Assembly: GCA_002255955.1 (NCBI GenBank)
Contig: NKIM01000015.1
Span: 48,283-112,282 of the forward strand
Origin: Burkholderiales bacterium PBB2
GTDB lineage: Bacteria; Pseudomonadota; Gammaproteobacteria; Burkholderiales; Burkholderiaceae_C
DNA length: 64,000 nt
Direction: 5' to 3'
This document shows positions 52,753 through 62,199 of the stretch, piece by piece (position 1 is the first letter of the stretch; each line of letters begins with the position of its first letter). Position numbers and translations under genes: made by a program. The notes below the pieces were generated by a model. That model ran no database searches, was not told where the DNA came from, and worked only from the letters and a program-made list of their open reading frames with translations.

Positions 52753-53922
52753 ATGACGCAGGCTCCACAACAGTCGAACACAAACAGCAAGCCGGGCACA
52801 GCGGGCTTGGATGCCGAGGGCCTGATGGCCTCGCTGCGCCGCTGGGCGCTGGAGCTTGGATTCTCACAGATTGGCGTGGCCGATATCGACCTGCACAGCG
52901 CCGAGGCCGGTTTGCTGGCCTGGCTGGAGGCGGGTTTCCACGGTTCCATGCACTATATGCAAAGCCATGGCCTCAAGCGCGCGCGGCCGGCGGAGCTGGT
53001 GCCCGGCACGCTGCGGGTGCTGAGCTTGCGCATGGACTACCTGCCGCGCGACAGCGGCGCCGACTGGCAGGCCGTGGAATGGCAGCGCCTGGCCGATCCG
53101 CAGCTCGCCCAGATCTCGCTCTACGCCCGGGGGCGCGACTATCACAAGGTCCTGCGCGCCCGCCTGCAGCAGCTGGCCACACGTTTGAGCGAGGCCGTGG
53201 GCCCTTTCGGTTACCGCGTGTTCACCGATTCGGCGCCGGTGCTGGAGGTGGAGCTGGCCTCGCGCTCCGGCATCGGTTGGCGCGGCAAGCACACCCTGAC
53301 CCTGCATCGCGATGTGGGCTCGATGTTCTTTCTGGGTGAGATCTACATCGACCTGCCCCTGCCGCTGAGCGAGCCGGTCACGGCCCATTGCGGGCAATGC
53401 AGCGCCTGCCTGGACGCCTGCCCGACCGGCGCCATCGTCGCACCCTACCGGGTCGACGCGCGGCGCTGTGTGTCTTACCTGACCATCGAACATGAAGGCG
53501 CCATTCCGCTCGAGTTGCGGCCCTTGATCGGCAACCGCCTCTACGGCTGTGACGACTGCCAGCTGATCTGTCCTTGGAATAAGTTTGCCCAGAAGGCACA
53601 GCTGGCCGATTTCGATGCCCGTCCGGCCATGGCCGGCGGTGATTTGCTGACCTACTGGTCCTGGAGCGAGGAACAGTTCCTGCGTCAGACCGAGGGCTCG
53701 GCCATGCGCCGCATCGGCCATGGCCGCTGGCAGCGCAATCTGGCCGTGGTCTCGGGCAATGCCTTGCGTCAGCGCGAGTGGCCAGCCCTGCGCGCGGTCT
53801 TGCTGGCACAGCGCGCCCAGGCCGGCGAGCTGCTGGCCGAGCATCTGGATTGGGCGCTGGCGCAAAGCGCCGAAGTGGCCACTACAGAAAGCGCAGCACC
53901 ATCAGCCACAGCGGCAGGCTGA
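52753..53922 (+). CDS. queG: Epoxyqueuosine reductase QueG
   Basis: 389 aa. Reduces epoxyqueuosine to queuosine in tRNA, using cobalamin and two 4Fe-4S clusters. Marks: GFHGSMHYMQSH near the N-terminus, RVFTDSAPVLE (active-site Asp), SGIGWRGKHTL, cluster ligands CGQCSACLDACPTGAI and CDDCQLICPWN. The C-terminus extends past the core domain as a HEAT-like helical part. Its last 41 bp overlap the convergent AEC transporter gene. Confidence 0.95.
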   Translation: MTQAPQQSNTNSKPGTAGLDAEGLMASLRRWALELGFSQIGVADIDLHSAEAGLLAWLEAGFHGSMHYMQSHGLKRARPAELVPGTLRVLSLRMDYLPRDSGADWQAVEWQRLADPQLAQISLYARGRDYHKVLRARLQQLATRLSEAVGPFGYRVFTDSAPVLEVELASRSGIGWRGKHTLTLHRDVGSMFFLGEIYIDLPLPLSEPVTAHCGQCSACLDACPTGAIVAPYRVDARRCVSYLTIEHEGAIPLELRPLIGNRLYGCDDCQLICPWNKFAQKAQLADFDARPAMAGGDLLTYWSWSEEQFLRQTEGSAMRRIGHGRWQRNLAVVSGNALRQREWPALRAVLLAQRAQAGELLAEHLDWALAQSAEVATTESAAPSATAAG

Positions 53923-54781
53923 GCATGCCCAGCAGGGTAGACAGCGTGACCAGGCCGGCCACAAACGGACCGTTGCCGCCCATGCGCACGGCCAGCACAT
54001 AGGCACTCGATGCGGTCGGCAGGGCGGTGAACATCAGCAAGGTGGCGCGCTGCGGCGCCGGTAGCTGCAGGGCCAGTGCCAGGCCCAGGCCGACCACCGG
54101 CAAGGCCAGGTGGCGGATGCCGAGCAGGGCGGCCGCCAGGCGCGGCGCATCACGCAGGGCGCCGAAGCGCAGGCCGGCGCCCACCGCCATCAGGCCCAGG
54201 GGTAGGGCGGCCAGACCGATGCGGTGCAGGGTCAGGGCGGCCGGTTCGGGCAGCTTCAGGCCGAGGAGATTGCCTGTCAGGCCGGCCAGCGTGGCCAGGA
54301 TCAACGGGTTGCGCGCCAGCTCGCGCACATAGCCGTGGCCGCCATGCCGGGCCAGCGGCCAGACGGCGGCGACATTGCAGATCGGCACGCACAAGGCGAT
54401 CAGCAGCGCCACCCAAGCGACGCCTTGCGCGCCGTGCAGGCGTTCAGCCAGGGCCAGGGCGATGAAGGAGTTGAAGCGAAACGCCGTCTGCGCGCCCGAG
54501 GCGTGCAGACGCGCATCCACGCCGGGCAGGGCGCGCAGGCTGTAGGCCAGCAGCACGCCGGCCAGGCAGCTGAGCACGCCGCCTAGGGCCAGATCGGCCG
54601 TGGCGCCGGGCTGTAGCGGCGTGCGCAAGATGGAGTTGAAGAGCAGGACCGGGAACAGCAGGTAGTAGACCAGGCGCTCGGCCGCCTCCCAGACCGGGCG
54701 GTCCAGTCCGCTGTAACGGCAGAGCAGAAAACCGCAAAGAATCAGCAGGAAGTCGGGCAGCAGCAAATAGACGTCGGGCAT
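53882..54781 (-). CDS. AEC-family transporter
   Basis: 299 aa from ATG 54781 (MPDVYLLLPDFLL) with about ten membrane segments in two halves of five. Family marks: ERLVYYLLFPVLLFNSIL and RNPLILATLAGLTGN, plus LIALCVPICNVAAV in place of the usual N-x-x-x-P site. Members export auxin in plants and carry malate or other organic acids in bacteria. It is convergent with queG, with a 41-bp overlap of coding ends. Confidence 0.88.
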   Translation of the reverse strand: MPDVYLLLPDFLLILCGFLLCRYSGLDRPVWEAAERLVYYLLFPVLLFNSILRTPLQPGATADLALGGVLSCLAGVLLAYSLRALPGVDARLHASGAQTAFRFNSFIALALAERLHGAQGVAWVALLIALCVPICNVAAVWPLARHGGHGYVRELARNPLILATLAGLTGNLLGLKLPEPAALTLHRIGLAALPLGLMAVGAGLRFGALRDAPRLAAALLGIRHLALPVVGLGLALALQLPAPQRATLLMFTALPTASSAYVLAVRMGGNGPFVAGLVTLSTLLGMLSLPLWLMVLRFL

Positions 54782-54953
54782 GGGTGCCAGTGTGCCAGCG
54801 CGGCTGAGCTGGCGCAGGCATGAGCCGGCATGAGCAGAACCGGAAGGGCGCATCTCCTGCTACCTCTCAGCGCGCCGGGCCCGCCACTCAGGGCGCGCCC
54901 AGGAACAGGTATCGTTGAGGCCTTGTCGCGACTACCGGCTTCTTGCCCGCACC

Positions 54954-55613
54954 ATGGCTGTTGTTGTTCCCTCGGCTCACCCGGCCCGCAATGCTTCTTC
55001 GACCCCCGTGACGGGGGCTGCACGCCGCCGCTTCTTGCTCTCGTTCGGCGCGGCCGTCGTGGGCAGTGCCTGGCTGGCCCGCCCGGCCCAGGCGTTCAAG
55101 TACGAAGACCAGGAGTTCGAGGACAAGATCCAGCTGGCCGGCAGCAGCTTGATCCTCAATGGCGTGGGCAAGCGCGCCGTTTCGATTCTTCGCGGCTATG
55201 TGGCAGGTTTGTACCTGAGCCACAAAGCCACGTCCCCCGAGGCCGTCTATGCCACATCGGGGCCCAAGCGGGTGCAGATCCGCATGTTGCTGGAGGTGGG
55301 CGCCGAGGAGTTCGTCAAGGCCGTCAACAAGGGCGTGGGGCGCAACTGCAGCGAGGCCGAGAAGGAGGCGCTGGCCACACGGCTGCCGCTGTTCACGCAA
55401 AACCTGCAGTCGGTGGGCAAGGTGCGCAAGAACGACTTGATCAACATCGATTTTTTGCCCGAGCAGGGCACGGTGCTGATCGTCAACGGCAAGCAATGGG
55501 GTCAGGCCGTGCCTGGGGCCGACCTGTACACCGCGTTCCTGAAGGTGTTTCTGGGTGAGAAGCCGGTCGACAAGCGACTCAAGGCGGGGCTGTTGGGCGA
55601 ACCAACCAGCTGA
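54954..55613 (+). CDS. Chalcone-isomerase-like periplasmic protein
   Basis: 219 aa from ATG 54954. A twin-arginine-type signal (ARRRFLLSFGAAVVG, then ARPAQAF) and a domain with IQLAGSSLILNGVGKRAV, YVAGLYLSHK and LLEVGAEEFVKAVNKGVGRNC, the pattern of the bacterial chalcone-isomerase-like family. These proteins lack the plant catalytic residues and their job is unknown, perhaps fatty-acid or small-molecule binding in the periplasm. It stands alone. Confidence 0.87.
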   Translation: MAVVVPSAHPARNASSTPVTGAARRRFLLSFGAAVVGSAWLARPAQAFKYEDQEFEDKIQLAGSSLILNGVGKRAVSILRGYVAGLYLSHKATSPEAVYATSGPKRVQIRMLLEVGAEEFVKAVNKGVGRNCSEAEKEALATRLPLFTQNLQSVGKVRKNDLINIDFLPEQGTVLIVNGKQWGQAVPGADLYTAFLKVFLGEKPVDKRLKAGLLGEPTS

Positions 55614-55724
55614 GATGCGCACAGAAGTGCGCGTGAACACGCGGCTACGTAGAAATGCGAGCCGGGCCGCTCGGCACTCGGGCTAGGATGGTGAGAAATT
55701 CACCCCGTCACCTCGGAGAACGGC

Positions 55725-56768
55725 ATGACCCTGAAGCACCCGAAGCGCACCTCTCTCACCGCCCTGAACCACGCGCCCCGTCGCGCCTGCCTGCGCGTCG
55801 GCGTGGCCGCTGCCTGCGGCCTGATCTCGAGCCTGGGTGCCGTGACAGCGGCCCATGCGCAGGCGGCTTACCCCAGCGCCAAGCCGGTGCGCCTGATCGT
55901 GCCCTTCGCCCCGGGCGGCACCACCGACATCATTGCCCGCGTGGTGGCTGAGAAGGTCAACCAGGCCCTGGGCCAGAACATGCTGGTCGAGAATAAGGCC
56001 GGTGGCGGCGGATTGGTCGGCGCCAATGAGATCGCCAAGTCGGTGGCCGATGGCTACACCCTGGGCGTGGCGACGGTGTCCACCACCGCCGCCAACCCGG
56101 CCATCAACCCCAAGATCCCCTACAACCCGATCAGCGATTTCACGCCCATCATCAATATGGCGGCCACGCCCAATGTGATCGCGGTGCACCCCAGCTTCCC
56201 CGCGCGCGACTACAAGGGCTTTGTCGCCGAGCTGAAGAAGAACCCCGGCAAGTACAGCTATTCCAGCTCGGGCACGGGCGGCATCGGCCACCTGCAGATG
56301 GAGCTGTACAAGAGCCTGTCCGGCGTGTTCGTGCTGCACATTCCCTACCGTGGCGCCGGCCCGGCCCTGAACGACACCGTGGCCGGCCAGGTGCCCATGA
56401 TTTTCGACAACCTGCCTTCGGCGCTGCCCTTCATCAAGGACGGCCGCCTGATTCCCATCGTGGTGGCGGCTCCCAACCGTCTGGCGGTGCTGCCCAATGT
56501 GCCGACCTTCAAGGAAGTGGGCCTGGAGCCGGTCAATCGCATGGCCTACTACGGCGTGCACGGCCCCAAGAACCTGCCCAAGGACATCGTGGCCAAGGTG
56601 CATGATGCGGTCAAGAAGACGCTGGAGTTGCCCGACGTCAAGAAGCGCATCGAGGACACCGGCTCCCTGATCATCGCCAACACCCCCGAACAGTTTGCCG
56701 CCCAGATCAGTGCCGAATTTGATGTCTACAAAAAGGTCGTCGACCAACAAAAGCTCAAGCTCGACTGA
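55725..56768 (+). CDS. Bug-family (TctC) solute-binding protein
   Basis: 347 aa. SD GGAG lies 9 bp before the ATG. The signal peptide ends THAQA-like ([10 protein letters not shown]), then [74 protein letters not shown] and [19 protein letters not shown]. These are the Bug receptor marks. Such proteins bind carboxylates or other ligands, often with no transporter gene nearby, as here. Its end overlaps the chosen xerD start by 47 bp. Confidence 0.93.
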   Translation: MTLKHPKRTSLTALNHAPRRACLRVGVAAACGLISSLGAVTAAHAQAAYPSAKPVRLIVPFAPGGTTDIIARVVAEKVNQALGQNMLVENKAGGGGLVGANEIAKSVADGYTLGVATVSTTAANPAINPKIPYNPISDFTPIINMAATPNVIAVHPSFPARDYKGFVAELKKNPGKYSYSSSGTGGIGHLQMELYKSLSGVFVLHIPYRGAGPALNDTVAGQVPMIFDNLPSALPFIKDGRLIPIVVAAPNRLAVLPNVPTFKEVGLEPVNRMAYYGVHGPKNLPKDIVAKVHDAVKKTLELPDVKKRIEDTGSLIIANTPEQFAAQISAEFDVYKKVVDQQKLKLD

Positions 56769-57723
56769 GCTCACGACTGAGCTCCCCACCGAGGCGCTCG
56801 GCCCGCTCTCGCAGGCGCAAATTGCGGCCGAGCGGGCCAGCCAGCAGGGCATTGAGGCCTTTGTGGAGGCCTTGTGGCTGGAGGATGGCTTGGCCGGCAA
56901 CTCCCTGCAGGCGTATCGGCGCGACCTGAACCTGCTCGCCCAGTGGCTGGCCCGGCATGCCGACCGCTCGCTGGACGCCTGCGGCGAAGCTGATCTGCAG
57001 TCCTACGCCATGGCCCGCCATGCCGGCAGCAAGACCAGCAGCTCCAACCGGCGGCTGAGTGTATTCAAGCGCTACTTCCGCTGGGCCCTGCGCGAGCAGC
57101 GCCTGGCGCAAGACCCGACCCTCAAGCTGGCCAATGCCAAGACCCCGCTGCGCGTGCCCAAGCTGCTCAGCCAGGCCCAGGTCGAGGCCTTGCTGCAAGC
57201 GCCCGATGTGGGCAACGAACTGGGCCTGCGCGACCGCGCCATGCTGGAGCTGATGTATGCCAGTGGCCTGCGCGTGACCGAGCTGGTGACGCTCAAAAGC
57301 GTGCATGTCGGCTTCCGCGAGGCAGTGTTGCGCATCACCGGCAAGGGCAGCAAGGAGCGCCTCGTGCCCTTTGGCGAAGAAGCGCATGGCTGGCTGATGC
57401 GTTACTTGCAGGAGGCGCGGCCGCTGCTTCTCAAGAGCCATGCCTGCGATGCCTTGTTCGTGACCGTGCGCGGCGAGGGCATGACGCGCCAGATGTTCTG
57501 GACCCTGGTCAAGAAATACGCGCTGCAGGCGGGCATCTTGAGCCCCATCTCACCGCACACCCTGCGTCACGCCTTCGCCACCCATTTGCTCAACCACGGC
57601 GCCGATCTGCGCGTGGTGCAACTGCTGCTAGGGCATGCCGATCTGTCCACCACTCAGATTTACACCCACGTCGCCCGCGAACGCCTCAAGCTCATCCACG
57701 CCCAACACCACCCACGAGGCTGA
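56722..57723 (+). CDS. xerD: Site-specific tyrosine recombinase XerD
   Basis: 333 aa from ATG 56722, inside the tctC-like gene in another frame. No ATG, GTG or TTG follows the tctC stop before the conserved domain, so the overlap looks real. Core-binding domain: [23 protein letters not shown]. Catalytic domain: ASGLRVTEL (Arg), [12 protein letters not shown] (Lys), [16 protein letters not shown] (His-x-x-Arg), [21 protein letters not shown] (His and Tyr). The C-terminal HAQHHPRG matches XerD. It resolves chromosome dimers at dif with XerC and FtsK. Confidence 0.96.
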   Translation: MSTKRSSTNKSSSSTELTTELPTEALGPLSQAQIAAERASQQGIEAFVEALWLEDGLAGNSLQAYRRDLNLLAQWLARHADRSLDACGEADLQSYAMARHAGSKTSSSNRRLSVFKRYFRWALREQRLAQDPTLKLANAKTPLRVPKLLSQAQVEALLQAPDVGNELGLRDRAMLELMYASGLRVTELVTLKSVHVGFREAVLRITGKGSKERLVPFGEEAHGWLMRYLQEARPLLLKSHACDALFVTVRGEGMTRQMFWTLVKKYALQAGILSPISPHTLRHAFATHLLNHGADLRVVQLLLGHADLSTTQIYTHVARERLKLIHAQHHPRG

Positions 57724-57727
57724 GCCG

Positions 57728-57825
57728 GGACCGAGGATCAGCCCTGCGGCTGATTCGACGCCCGGCGAAGGACCGGCCGCGTCTCGCGCGGTCGGGCTGG
57801 GCATCAGCGGACCGAGGATCAGCCC
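57728..57825. repeat. Two 17-bp direct repeats after xerD
   Basis: GGACCGAGGATCAGCCC occurs at 57728-57744 and 57809-57825, 81 bp apart, in the gap between the convergent xerD and Lrp genes. The second copy runs into the Lrp stop codon. No hairpin with a T tract is present. Confidence 0.8.
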
Positions 57826-58295
57826 ACCGGCAGCGGTGAGGGCGGCTTGATCTCTTCCAGGCAGATCATCGAGCGGATGTCGGCCACGCCGCGGATCTGC
57901 ATCAGCCGGTCGGTCAGGAACTGGGACAGCGACTTCAGGTCGCTGGCCACCACCTTGAGCAGGTAGTCGCAGTCGCCCGAGACGGTGTGACATTCGAGGA
58001 TCTCGGGGAAGTCGCGGATCAGGCCCTCGATCTCGCGCACCCGGTCAAAGGCCTCGCCGTCGATATTGAGGCTGACAAAGGCCGTCACGCCCAGGCCCAG
58101 GCTTTGCGGCGTCACCAGGGCGCGGTAGCCGCGCAGAACGCCGCGCTCCTCCAGGGCCTTGACGCGCCGGAAACACTGAGGGGGCGAGAGATGCACCTGC
58201 GCCGCCAGCTCCACATTGGAGGCCCGGCCGTCGCGTTGCAGGGCCTCGATCAGGCGGCGGTCGATGGTGTCCAGCTTGGTGGCGGCGTCGGTCAT
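57819..58295 (-). CDS. Lrp/AsnC-family transcriptional regulator
   Basis: 158 aa. Helix-turn-helix near the N-terminus (DRRLIEALQRDGRASNVELAAQVHLSPPQCFRRVKALEE), a linker, and a RAM ligand-binding domain with the usual VSGDCDYLLKVVASDL and MIRGVADIRS-like end (LMQIRGVADIRSMI). It resembles Lrp more than AsnC. Such octameric regulators respond to amino acids. The target is unknown; the divergent neighbour, marC, is the closest candidate. Confidence 0.93.
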   Translation of the reverse strand: MTDAATKLDTIDRRLIEALQRDGRASNVELAAQVHLSPPQCFRRVKALEERGVLRGYRALVTPQSLGLGVTAFVSLNIDGEAFDRVREIEGLIRDFPEILECHTVSGDCDYLLKVVASDLKSLSQFLTDRLMQIRGVADIRSMICLEEIKPPSPLPVG

Positions 58296-58400
58296 GGCGG
58301 GCTCTGGGAGTGGGCTTGGGACAGGTCAAGACGGAGATTGGCGGGCATTTGCGGCGCAAGTTCAGTCTTGTGTCACGGCAGGGGCGCGACAATTGCGGCC

Positions 58401-59003
58401 ATGGATCATAGTTTTCTCTCCGCTTTCATCCTGCTCTTGCTGGTGCTGGACCCGCTCGGCAGCTTGCCCATCTTCATCGGCATCATGCGCGAGGTGCCCA
58501 AGGAGCGCCGCGCCCGTGTGGCCACGCGCGAGGTGGGCCTGGCCGCCATCGTGCTGCTGGCCTTCATGTTCTTTGGCGACAGCTTTTTGAGTGTCATGCA
58601 CCTGTCCGAGCGTTCGCTCGAAGTGGCCGGTGGCGTGATTCTGCTGATCATCGCCATCAAGATGATCTTCGGCAGCGCCGGTGAATCGGCCTACGGCCTG
58701 GAGCCGGGCAAGGAGCCTTTCATCTTCCCGCTGGCCGTGCCCTTGCTGGCCGGGCCCTCGGCCATGGCGACCGTGCTGCTGCTGGCCTCGCGCCAGCCCG
58801 AGCGCATCTGGGACTGGATTGGGGCGCTGTGCGCGGCCATGTGGGTCTCGGGCCTGACCTTGCTGATGGCCGACCGCATCCGCCGCCTGCTGGGTGATTC
58901 GGTGATTTCGGCCATCGAGAAGCTGATGGGCCTGGTGCTGACCGCGATTGCGGTAGAGATGTGCCTGGCCGGCCTCAAGCGCTATTTCATCGGCGGCCTC
59001 TGA
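58401..59003 (+). CDS. MarC-family membrane protein
   Basis: 200 aa from ATG 58401 (MDHSFLSAFILLLLVLDPLGSLP), which has the conserved D-P-x-G-x-x-P motif. Six membrane segments. Other marks: PLAVPLLAGPSAMATVLLL (the P-L-x-x-P-x-x-A-G-P-x-x-x family signature) and GLVLTAIAVEM. The family was named after the mar locus but has no proven transport activity. It is divergent from the Lrp gene. Confidence 0.92.
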   Translation: MDHSFLSAFILLLLVLDPLGSLPIFIGIMREVPKERRARVATREVGLAAIVLLAFMFFGDSFLSVMHLSERSLEVAGGVILLIIAIKMIFGSAGESAYGLEPGKEPFIFPLAVPLLAGPSAMATVLLLASRQPERIWDWIGALCAAMWVSGLTLLMADRIRRLLGDSVISAIEKLMGLVLTAIAVEMCLAGLKRYFIGGL

Positions 59004-59019
59004 GCATTGCCCTCGCAGA

Positions 59020-59052
59020 CACAAGCCCGGCGCGCCGGGCTTGTGCTTTTTT
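59020..59052 (+). terminator. Rho-independent terminator of marC
   Basis: A fully palindromic 26-bp stem region (arms CACAAGCCCGGC and GCCGGGCTTGTG) followed by CTTTTTT, 17 bp after the stop. Confidence 0.95.
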
Positions 59053-59162
59053 CAGCCAAGCACAGAACCTTTTCTTCGTTCAAACCCTTAAGAGCAAACC
59101 CTAAAGTTGCGGCTCCACAAAACGGTGCGGTCGGCGTGAGCCGAACAGACCGACACCTGACA

Positions 59163-59199
59163 TGCCAGCCACCGCAGCACCTTGCTGCGGTCGGACTGG
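59163..59199 (+). other. Structured 5' leader of the TonB-dependent receptor gene
   Basis: A hairpin with arms CCGCAGCA/TGCTGCGG and outer GCCAG/CTGGC pairing lies 33 bp before the start codon. Another GTCGG/CCGAC pairing lies before it. It matches no riboswitch class I know. It may control translation or be chance folding of GC-rich DNA. Confidence 0.35.
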
Positions 59200-59231
59200 C
59201 GGATGTTTGCAACCGAGGGAAATTGCTCCAC

Positions 59232-61958
59232 ATGAAATCTCCGACCCTGTTCCGCAGCAGGCCGGCGCCGCTGGCTTTGGCTGTCATCCTGGCCTATGGC
59301 CTGCCTCACACCGCCGCCCTGGCCCAAAATCCAACCCAGACTCCAGCCGCCAGCACCGACACCTTGCCCCAGGTGCAGGTGACCGGCTCGCGCATCTCGC
59401 GCGCTCAGGCCGAAGGCCCGGCCGCCGTCACCGTGCTCAAGTCCGAGGACATCACCCGCCTGGGCTTCAAGAACGTCGGTGACGCGCTCGCCTCGCTGAC
59501 CGAGAACACCGGCTTCACCCAGGGTGAGGACTTCGGCAACACCTTCACCCCGGCGGCCAATGCCATCAGCCTGCGCGGCCTGGGCCCCAACCACACCCTG
59601 ACCCTGGTCAACGGCCGCCGCGTGGCCGACTATCCGACGGCCTACGAAGGCTCGGTCAACTTCGTCAACACCGCCAACATCCCGGCCGCCCTGATCGACC
59701 GCATCGAGGTGTTGAACGGCGGCGCCTCGGCCATCTATGGCTCCGACGCGATCGCCGGCGTGATCAACATCATCCTCAAGAAGCATGTCGACAGCACCCA
59801 GCTCAACCTCAAGCTGGGCGGCACCCAGCGCGGCGGCGGTGAGAACGCCCGCGCGCAACTGACCGGCGGCCTGGAGTCAGGCGCCCTGAGCCTGGTCTAT
59901 GCCGTGGAGCTGAGCAAGCGCCAGCCGATCTGGAGCCGACAGCGTGAGTTCATGGCCGACACCACCTTGACCGGCGCGGCGCCGACCGTGATCTTTGGCC
60001 GCAAGGATGCCAAGAGCAACAAGTACATCACGCCGGACGCAGGCACTTGCGAAGGCGCGGCCGGGCTGTTCGACAGCTCGGTCAAGTCCTTCACGGCCAA
60101 GTCGGGCACCTACTGCGGCAGCGGCCGTGGTTCGCCGAGCTTCTGGACCACCCAGACCGGCAACCAGAGCGAGAACTTCGCCGGCCTGCTGAACTATGGC
60201 CTGAACGCCCACACCGAGCTCTACGCCGAGGCCCTGCTCGGTTTCACCCGCACCGAGAACAACACCCGCGGCCCGAGCTGGACCTCGCTGAGCGCCAGCA
60301 ACGGCTACTTCGTCAATGCCAACAGCGGCAAGCTGGAAACCTGGAGCCGGCGCTTTGCACCGGAGGAAATCGGCGGCGCCGAAGCCTTCAACCGCGAATG
60401 GAAAGACCGTGCCCACAATCTGGTGTTGGGTGTGCGTGGCGATCTGCAAGGTACGAGCTGGAGCTATGACCTGGGCTTGAACAGCTCGGGCTACAAGAGC
60501 AAGCTGAACCGGCCGCGCCTGCTGGCCACGGTGGACAGCTTCTTCCTCGGTGCTCAGCAGGGCGTAAATGCCGACGGCGTGCCGATTTACAAGCCCGACA
60601 ACGCGCGCCTGTTCAAGGCCCTGACACCGGCCGAGTACGCCAGCATCTCGTCCAGCAACCAGGCTGACGACCGCGCCTGGACCCGCAACTTCAGCGCCAC
60701 TGCCAACGGCGAAGTGCTGCAGCTGCCCGCGGGCCCGCTGCGCGCCGCGGTGCTGGCCGAGGTGGGCAGCCAGGGCTTTGAGAACAAGGCCGATCCGCGC
60801 CTGGGCCAAGGCCTGTTCTACGCCACCAGCGAAGTGGCCAATGTGAGCGGTGATCGCACCCGCTGGGCTTTGGGCACCGAGCTGAACGCCCCCCTGACCC
60901 GCGAACTCACGGGCACGCTGGCGGGCCGCTACGACAGCTACAAGTTTGCCGGTCGCGACACCAGCGCCTTCACTTACAACGCCGGCCTGGAGTTCCGCCC
61001 CAGCAAGGAACTGCTCGTGCGCGCCCAGCACGCGACCAGCTTCCGCGCCCCGGACATGAGCTACATCTTCACGGCCGAGAGCCGCGGCTATTACGCCTCG
61101 GCCAACGACTATTACCGTTGCGCGCTGGCGGGCCAGGCACTGGACAAATGCGACTTTGCAGGCATCCAGCCGAACTACGTCAAGAACGGCTCCAAGGACC
61201 TGAAGAGCGAGAAGGGCAAGTCCTGGGGTCTGGGCCTGGTCTGGTCGCCGAGCAGCGAGTTCGATGCCTCGCTGGACCTGTGGAAAATCTCGATCAGCGA
61301 TCTGGTCACCGACCTCAGCAGTGACAAGATCCTGCGCGACGAGGCCGACTGCCGCACCGGTTTGCAGAACATCAGCAGCCCGACCTGCGTGGACGCGATT
61401 GCCCGCGTGCGCCGCAACCCGGCCGACGCGGTGCTGCGCCCGGGGGAGATCAAGGAGATCGTGGTCAACCCGATCAACGCGGCGGTGCAAAGCACCTACG
61501 GCTTCGACATCAGCAGCCGCTACAGCCTGAAGACGGCCACGGCCGGCAACTTTGTCTTCTCGGCCAAGTACACCCAGGTGCAGAGCTACAAGTACGCGCA
61601 GTTCGAAGGTGACGAGGCGAGCAACCAGGTCGGCACCCGCAACTTCAGCGACTGGCCCAACAAACTGATCGCCAGCGTGAACTGGCGTTACGGCGCCTTC
61701 AACACCACCCTGGCCGGCCTGCGCAACGGCAAGATCGTCAGCAGCGACGGCAAGGGCTGGATCTCGCCGAAGTGGAGCTTCAATGCCAGCAGCAGCTATG
61801 AACTGAACAAGAGCAGCAGCGTCACTCTGATCGTCAACAACCTGGCCAACAGCGTGCGCAAGGACGACAGCGGCGGCTGGCCTTACTACCCGGTGGGCTA
61901 CTACTTGCCGCATGGTCGCCAGTTCTGGCTGGAGTTCAACCACGTGCTCGGTAAATAA
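59232..61958 (+). CDS. TonB-dependent outer-membrane receptor
   Basis: 908 aa from ATG 59232 (MKSPTLFRSRPAPLALAV), with a signal peptide cut near ALAQ. Plug domain: PQVQVTGSRISRA, LKSEDITRLGFKNVGDAL, SLRGLGPNHTLTLVNGRRVADY and ASAIYGSDAIAGVINI. The 22-strand barrel follows with repeats ending in aromatic residues. The pattern of LRGLGPNHTLTLVNGRR with a long N-terminus is that of receptors for sugars, plant polymers or other large nutrients in Betaproteobacteria and Gammaproteobacteria. No partner gene for a specific substrate is nearby. It ends FNHVLGK, without the usual terminal aromatic residue. Confidence 0.92.
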   Translation: MKSPTLFRSRPAPLALAVILAYGLPHTAALAQNPTQTPAASTDTLPQVQVTGSRISRAQAEGPAAVTVLKSEDITRLGFKNVGDALASLTENTGFTQGEDFGNTFTPAANAISLRGLGPNHTLTLVNGRRVADYPTAYEGSVNFVNTANIPAALIDRIEVLNGGASAIYGSDAIAGVINIILKKHVDSTQLNLKLGGTQRGGGENARAQLTGGLESGALSLVYAVELSKRQPIWSRQREFMADTTLTGAAPTVIFGRKDAKSNKYITPDAGTCEGAAGLFDSSVKSFTAKSGTYCGSGRGSPSFWTTQTGNQSENFAGLLNYGLNAHTELYAEALLGFTRTENNTRGPSWTSLSASNGYFVNANSGKLETWSRRFAPEEIGGAEAFNREWKDRAHNLVLGVRGDLQGTSWSYDLGLNSSGYKSKLNRPRLLATVDSFFLGAQQGVNADGVPIYKPDNARLFKALTPAEYASISSSNQADDRAWTRNFSATANGEVLQLPAGPLRAAVLAEVGSQGFENKADPRLGQGLFYATSEVANVSGDRTRWALGTELNAPLTRELTGTLAGRYDSYKFAGRDTSAFTYNAGLEFRPSKELLVRAQHATSFRAPDMSYIFTAESRGYYASANDYYRCALAGQALDKCDFAGIQPNYVKNGSKDLKSEKGKSWGLGLVWSPSSEFDASLDLWKISISDLVTDLSSDKILRDEADCRTGLQNISSPTCVDAIARVRRNPADAVLRPGEIKEIVVNPINAAVQSTYGFDISSRYSLKTATAGNFVFSAKYTQVQSYKYAQFEGDEASNQVGTRNFSDWPNKLIASVNWRYGAFNTTLAGLRNGKIVSSDGKGWISPKWSFNASSSYELNKSSSVTLIVNNLANSVRKDDSGGWPYYPVGYYLPHGRQFWLEFNHVLGK

Positions 61959-62117
61959 GGGCAGGGGCAGGGCGGCGCGAGTCGCGTCTCATCGGCTCGC
62001 CGCAGATTCGCCTGCGCAGGCCGGTGTGGGCCCATGAGGTAAATGGGTCGGCCGAGGCTGAGTCGGCTCAACCCGCTTAGCCCTTGCTCACCGCTTCTGC
62101 TTGAACCTTCATCGACA

Positions 62118-62159
62118 CCGCAGGCTCTCCGTGAGGAGTCCTGCGGTTCTTTCTTTCTC
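62118..62159 (+). terminator. Probable terminator after the TonB-dependent receptor gene
   Basis: Stem CCGCAGG/CCTGCGG with an inner CTC/GAG pairing, followed by TTCTTTCTTTCTCC. It is 160 bp after the stop. Confidence 0.7.
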
Positions 62160-62199
62160 CGGTCGGGTCTGGCGACACCTTGCCTTGCACGATACGGAA

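Noticed and set aside
56722..57723. XerD considered as the missing integron integrase
   Set aside because: It lacks any extra IntI-type patch between the conserved boxes, matches chromosomal XerD to its last residues, and lies 29 kb from the cassettes.
59877..61943. Minus-strand open frame of 688 codons opposite the TonB-dependent receptor
   Set aside because: No domain or start signal; the plus strand has a full signal peptide, plug and barrel.
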